From Helicostylum pulchrum (Eukaryota > Mucoromycota > Mucoromycetes > Mucorales > Mucoraceae), in contig JAIXMO010000012.1 in assembly GCA_025677825.1 (NCBI GenBank), forward strand, positions 496,001 through 560,000: DNA of 64,000 nucleotides, written 5' to 3'. Below the pieces are notes generated by a model that was given only the letters and a program-made list of their open reading frames with translations, searched no databases and was not told the origin of the DNA. Positions within the stretch are counted from its first letter, which is position 1. The number at the start of each line of letters is the position of its first letter. Shown piece after piece: positions 57,601 through 64,000 of this stretch. Made by a program: the position numbers and the translations under genes.

Positions 57601-58969
57601 CCAACTGTAGGCCTGGAGAGAGGGTTTCACTCTTATAGTATGATGAACTCTAACTAAAAACTGTTTATTTTAATAAACATTCATTTTACCCAAGTGACAA
57701 TCTAATAGAGCCGACAAATTGAACTCTCTTAAAGAATAAAATAATTTTTCGAAAACGATAATGTTTTTCTGAAATCGTCATTTATTTTCTCAAAACGGAC
57801 AAAATTTACCAGCCGCACTGTATCGTGAGAATTTACAGCACATGTAACGCCTGTGTCGCTCGTTTAAAACAGATGACCAAACAGTGATTCATACCCACGT
57901 CCAACTTGTAACAATAAAAACGACAATCACCTCACTAATAATAAAACCAAAAATATAACAAGAGAGGATGATACCGACAATTTTTTTCTAAAGAAAAAAA
58001 TGCTTCTTTTTTAAAATGGGATGATATTTAAAACTTGTTTTCGCTATTCCTTTGTAGTGCACTTCCGGGTCATACAAAACTGAAAAATCGTCAAACTTAA
58101 TACAAGATATAGTTTATGGCTTACACGAGATTAAAACTAAGAATTATAAAAATACGAAATTTGTCATTTAAATATACTAATGGCAAAGAAGCCCAGACAC
58201 TTTGCCTGTTTAATATATTTCGTAGCTCGTTGCTCCAATTAATTCAACTTTATTTCTTTTTTATAATGTTTATTAAGAAAAAACAAATCAATTGTTATAG
58301 AAGATGCCGCACAATATATTTTTTTAGTTAACTTTAGCAAGCAATTCGAGGACCCTGTTTCTGCCCAGGGCGAAAAAGAAAATCGATTCACTTTTTTATT
58401 TACTTTTTTCGCCGTCTAAAGTAACCCTGGTTTCATTTCTTTCATATGAAAATCAAGTTGGAACAAAAAAAAATTACACAGTGGGGATTAGGTAAGTGAA
58501 CCTGAGACTTATTTTTTTTTAAAAGGGTTTTGCGTAAACAAAAAAATATCAGTATGGTCCCCCCTCCCCTAGATATTAAGTTTAGGAACTCATACTATAA
58601 ATCAGACTTTTAAATGGCGGGTTAACACGGAATTTTGTATTGAGAATAACTGTTTTAAGCAAGTCTCTCTTCGGTTTGTAGGAACGAATCACTAAAAAGC
58701 GGGATCTAATCAATGGACTGGTAGTCGGTCATAGTAGTTTTTATTGGCTGTGTGCCAGTACTTGAGTAAAAGCTGGGTTTTATTACACCTAATGGAATCC
58801 CGCGTGATCCCACTTTGACTGGTTTCACTCCACAACCCACATTTTTTCATTTTTTTTAAATAAAAGGGCGGGAATTCACAGAAAAGTGTTTTTTATCTTT
58901 TTTGTTTTATTTAATAGACGCTTTTCCCCCCTTTATTTTTATATCATATATAAAAGAAATAAAATAAAA
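54652..58969. other. 4.3-kb gene-poor stretch
   Basis: No convincing gene. The longest frame, 57034-56759 (-), 91 codons, reads KVASYVKLSRLQGQYTVYNN and then YYRHISEPALYRDVYVRSSD, which looks protein-like but is unassigned. The rest is short AT-rich frames, A/T runs and, near 58560, a C-rich run. The last 100 bp (T-rich, then AAATAAAATAAAA) lead into the WRKY-like gene. Confidence 0.45.
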
Positions 58970-60254
58970 ATGAACGAATTCAGTTACCCAGCGTTGCCAA
59001 AAGATAATGACATCTTTTTCTCTAACGAATCATTATCTTTTACTCGACCTATTCCTATCAACAAAACGAATTCGTTTTCTCAACCTCAAGAATTTCAATG
59101 GAAAGATAGTTCTATTCCATCCGTGCTTATGCCAACGCAGTCACCTATTGATAATAACAACGATGGCAATAACCCCGCAACTAACCCAATCGCTTGTGAT
59201 CTTCAAGAGGTTATTGTATATTATCAATCACAACCCGAGCTTTTACGCCTCATCTTATTAAGTAAAGTAGAAGAAGATAAAAGAAGAACTGAAGAAGCAA
59301 AACTTAGAGCGAAAGAATTAGATATGATCCTAGTGCAACAACAACACCAATTTAACTACGGTTCTCCACAAACACCAGAGGGTACAATCATGTCCGCACC
59401 GCAAGCAACGACCACTAACCATAGCCCTGTATCCAATAATAGTAATAATAACAACAATAATTTATTAAATATAAGTCAATTTAGCCAAGAGCACAGAAGG
59501 CCTAGCGTTTTAGAAATTTTAATGGACGATTCAGACTGTGATCGTAGAGATTCGGCACTTGGTTCATCTTTTGACGGAAGCGCCAACTCAGACGAAGTCG
59601 ATGACCGTACCTTTTCACCAACCTCTTGTTCAGTAGCAGCCTCTATGCTTTCTATGAGGTAATAATATATATATCCCCCCGAAATTTAATGGCGTCGTTT
59701 TTTTGGCTAACATGGTACTTAATTTATTTAGCTTCCCACCTCAACCAATGATGTCTGTTACAGCACCAAGAAGTTCTCTTCATCCACTTTCCCCGTCTTA
59801 TAATATTAGTCAAAATATAGAAGAAGCTAATTTCTCTGCGCAAGTCAAGGTAGAAAGCGAGAACTTCTCACCTGAGCAACAACAAAACCGTCGCTATGAT
59901 TGTTATTTCCCTCAACGCCCTCGTCGTAGACGTGAGATGCAGGCCATCTCTAAAATTGTCGAGACTCGTGATTATCCTTACATTGATGGATTCTTTTGGA
60001 AGAATAACGGAAATACAGTTCAAAAGAAGACTGGTAATAAAAGTGTCTATTATAAATGTTCCAACAGTAGCAAGGTAACAAGCAAAAAAAAAAAGCACAT
60101 TGTAAAATAAAATAAACTGACATATATTTTTCTTTTTTAGGGCTGCCCTGTGAATAAAACAGTTACTTGGAAAGAAAACGGGGAGTTTTTAATCAAGTAT
60201 CGTGGGGAACATCTCGCCGAATGTGGCAATGTCCAGCGTATCGTCGATGTGTAA
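58970..60254 (+). CDS. WRKY/GCM1-like zinc-finger transcription factor
   Basis: Three exons, 58970-59658, 59732-60074 and 60141-60254, give 381 aa. Residues 1-310 are low-complexity with Asn, Ser, Gln and Pro runs and an amphipathic helix near 85-125. The DNA-binding domain lies at the end: YPYIDGFFWKNNGNTVQKKT (about 311-330), VYYKCSNSSKGCPVNK and YRGEHLAEC. This is the WRKY fold plan D-G-(Y/F)-x-W-(R/K)-x-x-G, then Y-Y-(R/K)-C, G-C-P-V-x-K and a GEH end, with ligands Cys339-x6-Cys346-x21-His368-x3-Cys372. The WRKYGQK heptad is replaced by WKNNGNT. A basic stretch RRPRRRREM (about 290-300) may be the nuclear signal. Fungal WRKY-GCM1 proteins are known from Mucoromycota. A frame extends upstream of the chosen ATG, but is Phe-rich leader sequence. 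Confidence 0.85.
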
Positions 60255-61332
60255 ACTTGAAAATTTTCTTTAAATTATCCTCGTTTAATATCCAAAAAAA
60301 AAAAAAAAAAACCCTGTACATATTGTATTCACTCTTTTTTTTTATTATTATCATTATTATTATTGTAACAACAGTTTTTTTTTTTCTTCATTTTACCCCT
60401 CCTCTTCCCATTTAAAATTAAAATTACCTGAAAGAATGTCCCTATCCATTTTTTTTTTTTGAAAAAAAAAAGGTTGCTGGAATATAACCTAATACTTTTT
60501 TTTAATTTTATACACACCTGCTTATAATTCTAAATCTAGAAGGAGTATTAAGTGCAAAAAAAAAAGTTTTTATCTCGCATATCTAACATTTTGAGCAAAT
60601 GTTACACTATATGTGGTTTGCAGTTCCCCACTTTTTCTTTTTTGTTTACATTGGGAAGTTCCCCACTTTTTTTTTCTTTTTTGGTTTCGAGTGGAGATAA
60701 ACTTTTTTTTCACAGGATCAAAAAAAAAATTTTGTTGAAGAAAGCTTTCCCTTTGAAAAAAAAAAAAATTATTAGTTCCCAATACAGGATTACACACGAT
60801 AACGCTGAGATTAACACCATCTTGTGTTAGGACTTTTACTATTGTTGGAGTACCCCCAACAGACCGAGTCCCGCTTCTCGTTTGACCAAAAATAAAATAA
60901 AATACGATCGATATTCACAGCACACAGAAATTTCTCCGAGAATCTATACCATCTTCGGTCACATCCTTAATCTGATTGTTAAACTGTAGAGAATATGTAT
61001 ATGAATACAGCAGCTCCAAAGTTCGTTTTCCCTCACTGATTTTAGAAACAAAAGTCGTCGCTTAACACCGTTTTCTTTAGAGTCACAACGAGCAGATACA
61101 AATGGCTACCATATATACTCTTATACATTATACAGTTCTCATGGTAGTTTTCATTTTATTTAAAGAATGGAGAGCTTTAGATTATTATAAACACTTTTTA
61201 AATGAATTGGCATAACAAAGGTACAATGAAAATCACTTAAACAAAGAAAACATATTTTTATATAGGTCGTTATTTTCGTCTTTATTTTTAAGAAATATTG
61301 TTAGTGGTATAACAATGTATTTTATTTACTTA
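60255..61332. other. intergenic, homopolymer-rich
   Basis: Contains a long A run after the stop codon (60293-60310), ATT trinucleotide repeats at about 60341-60364, T-A inverted homopolymers at 60449-60471, and two CCCCACTTTTT copies 34 bp apart (60627, 60661). No gene recognised. Confidence 0.5.
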
Positions 61333-61819
61333 TTAACATTGCTGGTTAAACGAAGGTGTCAGAGTGACAACTTTATCGTCACATGTTACCAATTCAATTT
61401 TCTTTCTCTTCTTTAGTATAGAAAGGTTTTCCTCCGCCATCTGGCTACACCTCCTAGTAAGCTCCAACAACGAGACGAAATCCGTACTTAAACCTCCACT
61501 TGTGCAGGGAAAAGGAAATCGCTCTGTTTTAGTTACTATTGCAATGTGTTTTCCCTTAGGAACATCCATATGCAAACCTATACATGTATATAGGCCATGA
61601 TAAAATAACTACCCATCATCTGTCGGCTTCGTCTACTGGGTGTACTTTGACATCGTCGGCAAGCTGATACGATTCTGTAGCTGACATTCCTTCAGCTTCA
61701 TACTTTTCAAGATCTCCTTTCGTTTTATCTTATAGTTTCGAGAGAGCCTTCGTGTTTGTAAATCAAATATCTTTCAATTCATTTTTGGTAAAGAAATCTT
61801 CCCAAATCTTGATACGCGG
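61333..61819 (-). pseudogene. truncated second copy of the decayed multicopy family
   Basis: The minus-strand frame 61575-61333 (80 codons; MHMDVPKGKHIAIVTKTERF at the start, DDKVVTLTPSFNQQC at the end) looks like the C-terminal end of the family found at 6524-7990. Broken pieces continue to 61819: LEKYEAEGMSATESYQLADD, then a stop, and IWEDFFTKNELKDI further up. The assignment rests mainly on the homologous flank to the right (61820-62130), which matches the flank of copy 1 at the equivalent place. Confidence 0.4.
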
Positions 61820-62130
61820 TCAATTTAGCTAACTACACGGTCGATTAAAAAAATGTGTGATACATTACCTTTTATTCACAGTACCCATTTGTACCAACAC
61901 CATCATATTATAGGAAAACTCCTTTTGAAAGATGTACATATATTATATAAAATATTTTTTGCTTATATACGAGTTCATTGTCAAAGGGGAAAAAAAAAGT
62001 TTGCGTGGAATGATAAAATGTCTATTTATCATATATTATACTTGTTTTTTTTTACTCTTTAATAAAAGAAAAACTTGCTTATAGTTTAATATATCTGCTT
62101 TATAGTTACTTGTTTAATTCGTACAGCTTT
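61820..62130. repeat. dispersed repeat, copy 2
   Basis: Aligns with 8105-8480 through ACACGGTCGATTAAAAAA, a stretch ending TGTACATATATTATATAAAA, TTATCATATATTATACTT and AGAAAAACTTG, with about one change in five bases and several indels. Same orientation relative to the coding remnant as in copy 1. Confidence 0.65.
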
Positions 62131-63769
62131 CTTTTTCTCTCTCAATCATAAGAGGCAATCATGAACAGCAAGCAATTTGCAGTCGGAGAACAAAGCAACT
62201 TGCCACTGTATATCCCGTCTTAGTTTAGCCAACAGGTGATTTACTAATTAATATCAGCCTTTTGTGAACTAAATTCCGTTATTTAAATAATATTCATCGC
62301 GAGCTTACGGCTTATTCAATTGATTTAGCTGTAAATTAAGGTATATAATGGCTTAGACTGGTGTATGGTATAATACAACGCTTTGATTACAGCCGAATGG
62401 TGTATTGTAAGGTCTGTGCTCATATAGCACTATTATGGAAGTAGAGACAGGTATTCGCTTCTCATAGTGTAACATATTGATCGGCCAAGGACACAAAAAG
62501 AAAAAAAAAGGTCATGTGCTCCTACTTGGTACACATTAAACTCACTTTTATAGTTCAGGAAAAATTTTCTTCCACACTCAGTACGTGGAATATTTCCCCA
62601 ACATGATAACTTCTTGGTGTAATATTAAACCCGGCTTTCGATTCTTTTTTAAACCAATCAATCGCTTCACACTAAGCCGATAAAATATATGTTTCTTTTT
62701 TTCACCCAGAAAACTTAAATAATGGCATCATGTAGTAAAATTAAAGTTTACAAACTAGTGACTGCGGCTAGCCTGAAAAACAAGCAGTTTGCACCTACCT
62801 GCTAAAGGTTTTACGCGCATATATCGATTTGAAGTAACCAGCTCTGTTCCTAAATAAGCAATTATGTATGGGGATTTGACTAACGCTCGAATTTTTATTT
62901 TATTTACACTGCAGTTACTAAAAAAAATACCCATCTACATTCACTCAGTGCGTGAGTATAAATTTGACAAATTTATGTATTTTCCTAAATTACTGAAGAT
63001 ATACATTATTCAGCAGTTATCTTTGCAATGCTTTTTTAAATTTTAGCTCACACGCAGGCGAAAGGTGCCTGGGAAAACATACTCTAATTTTTTTTAAAGA
63101 AACATTTAAGTGGAGGATGACTCATCGATCATTATGGGGGCTTACACAAAACGCGAGATGATTCAATTTATTTGTTTTTTTTTCTAGTTGAATTAAGTAA
63201 CGATATCACTTTTAAAGTATTTGAGCGTTCTTGCAAAAAAAAATTAAACTAGTTACTTGAAACAAAAGAGTTCCCTTCCCTTCGGGTAAATTTTTTTTTA
63301 ACTACAGTGATAGTTGGCAATTCATAAGGTACACTTGAATGTCGATTATAGCTAGCTCTATAATTTGGGACAGGTATGTAAAGGTACTGCAGCCCGTGTC
63401 AAGCTGAAACATATAAGGTCTATTTTTGGTTGATACACGAGTAAACATGGATGCAGGTGATTCATACATTCTATTTTGATGTATGACAGTAAAACAGATG
63501 GGGATAACTGATAACAAAAAATAGAAGGACAGCAAATGCAGTTGATTAAATCAGTAGTACGAACCATAAGCACCACAGTAATACATAAAAAGTCGCGTGA
63601 CCATGAGAAAATTGACATTCACACCTTAAATATATAATTACTAAAGATATGGGAGGATTCTTGATACATACACACGCTCTATTTACACGCTTAGCAAAAG
63701 GTGTGATGTGTTCGTTTTTTTTTAAAAAGGTGACATTTTAGCATAAATAAGTTGGCTTGTAAAAATGAT
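62131..63769. other. intergenic, no gene recognised
   Basis: Only short, unassigned frames, for example 63302-63618 on the minus strand in two overlapping frames, which show no family signature. Confidence 0.45.
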
Positions 63770-64000
63770 TACAGTAGAAGCTCTATTTAAGGGTGGATTT
63801 CTTCCAACAGTGGATAATTACTGCTAAAGAAAAAAAAGCTCACTGAGACATCACACTTTCTTTTCTGATCGTAAAAAAATAGGACTTTGTACCAAGGATT
63901 TTCCAAGATTACAAGCCCTACTGATAAGAAAGGTCGAGGCGAAAAACTCAGGACAGCTGCGTTGAATATGTCTAAGAAATTGCTGCGCAAGAAACAGCAG
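63770..64000 (+). mobile_element. pogo/mariner-like DNA transposon, left end, cut by window edge
   Basis: TA then CAGTAGAAGCTCTATTTAAGG begins a terminus shared with 41744-41848, including the block ending AAAGCTCACTGAGACATC (63852). From about 63880 a plus-strand frame stays open to the last base and reads SKITSPTDKKGRGEKLR followed by NMSKKLLRKKQQ, a basic segment as expected for the DNA-binding start of a transposase. The first codon is not clear; a splice acceptor (AAATAG) lies at 63876-63881. The rest, including any DDE/D motif, lies outside the window. Confidence 0.5.

Noticed and set aside
62465..62495. GTGTAACAT...TGATCGG near repeat copy 2 as a third palindrome site
   Set aside because: Only scattered identity with the 6221/8821 motif and no palindrome.

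Overview
The window looks like nuclear DNA of an early-diverging filamentous fungus, most probably Mucoromycota (order Mucorales or a close relative). The evidence is low GC, very many T and A homopolymers, genes broken by short GT-AG introns (mostly 45-100 nt), and a gene set typical of that group: a fungal bZIP with a DUF3425-type tail, a Cys/Ser-rich surface protein, a WRKY/GCM1-like zinc finger, a LINE remnant and an acidic-tailed F-box array. Exon models were built by hand from splice sites. In every multi-exon model the exon phases agree and the summed length is a multiple of three.

Layout. 0.2-1.8 kb: bZIP factor (-). 2.8-3.8 kb: dead LINE. 5.35-6.09 kb: YdcZ/DUF606 membrane protein (-). 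6.5-8.5 kb: decayed copy of a multicopy family, bracketed by two inverted copies of a palindromic motif. 9.2-10.0 kb: GPI-type surface protein (+). 10.3-18.7 kb: three genes on the minus strand: PRL-type phosphatase, Vps3/TGFBRAP1 (CORVET) and a 1010-residue AFF-like nuclear protein. 20.8-23.0 kb: chorismate mutase and a galactose-binding-like protein (+). 23.0-24.1 kb: nucleoplasmin-like protein (-). 24.3-27.7 kb: BRPF-type chromatin reader (+). 27.9-28.2 kb: UPF0390 protein (-). 28.6-29.8 kb: fibrillarin (+). 30.0-32.8 kb: SOSS-B-like OB-fold gene tail to tail with an INTS2 homologue. 33.3-34.6 kb: ER-type DnaJ (+). 35.4-35.7 kb: small coiled-coil protein (+). 36.5-41.3 kb: tandem array of three F-box genes, one intact and two broken. 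41.7-42.7 kb: pogo/mariner-like terminus and a foldback element. 44.4-46.5 kb: Ser/acid-rich protein (+). 47.0-49.5 kb: gamma-glutamyltranspeptidase (+). 49.75-50.5 kb: ribosomal protein eL13 (-). 53.7-54.65 kb: METTL2/6-type tRNA methyltransferase (-). 59.0-60.25 kb: WRKY/GCM1-like factor (+). The last 4 kb hold a second copy of the decayed family and the start of a DNA transposon cut by the window edge.

Functional themes. Housekeeping genes (ribosome, snoRNP, tRNA modification, aromatic amino acids, vesicle traffic, glutathione) are mixed with a group of transcription and chromatin factors that are common in animals and reduced or absent in yeasts: AFF-like, Integrator subunit 2, SOSS-B-like, BRPF and a nucleoplasmin-fold protein. 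Accessory stretches (2.8-8.8, 36-44, 50.6-53.6, 54.7-58.9 and 60.3-64 kb) carry the mobile and decaying material. No tRNA, rRNA or CRISPR was recognised.
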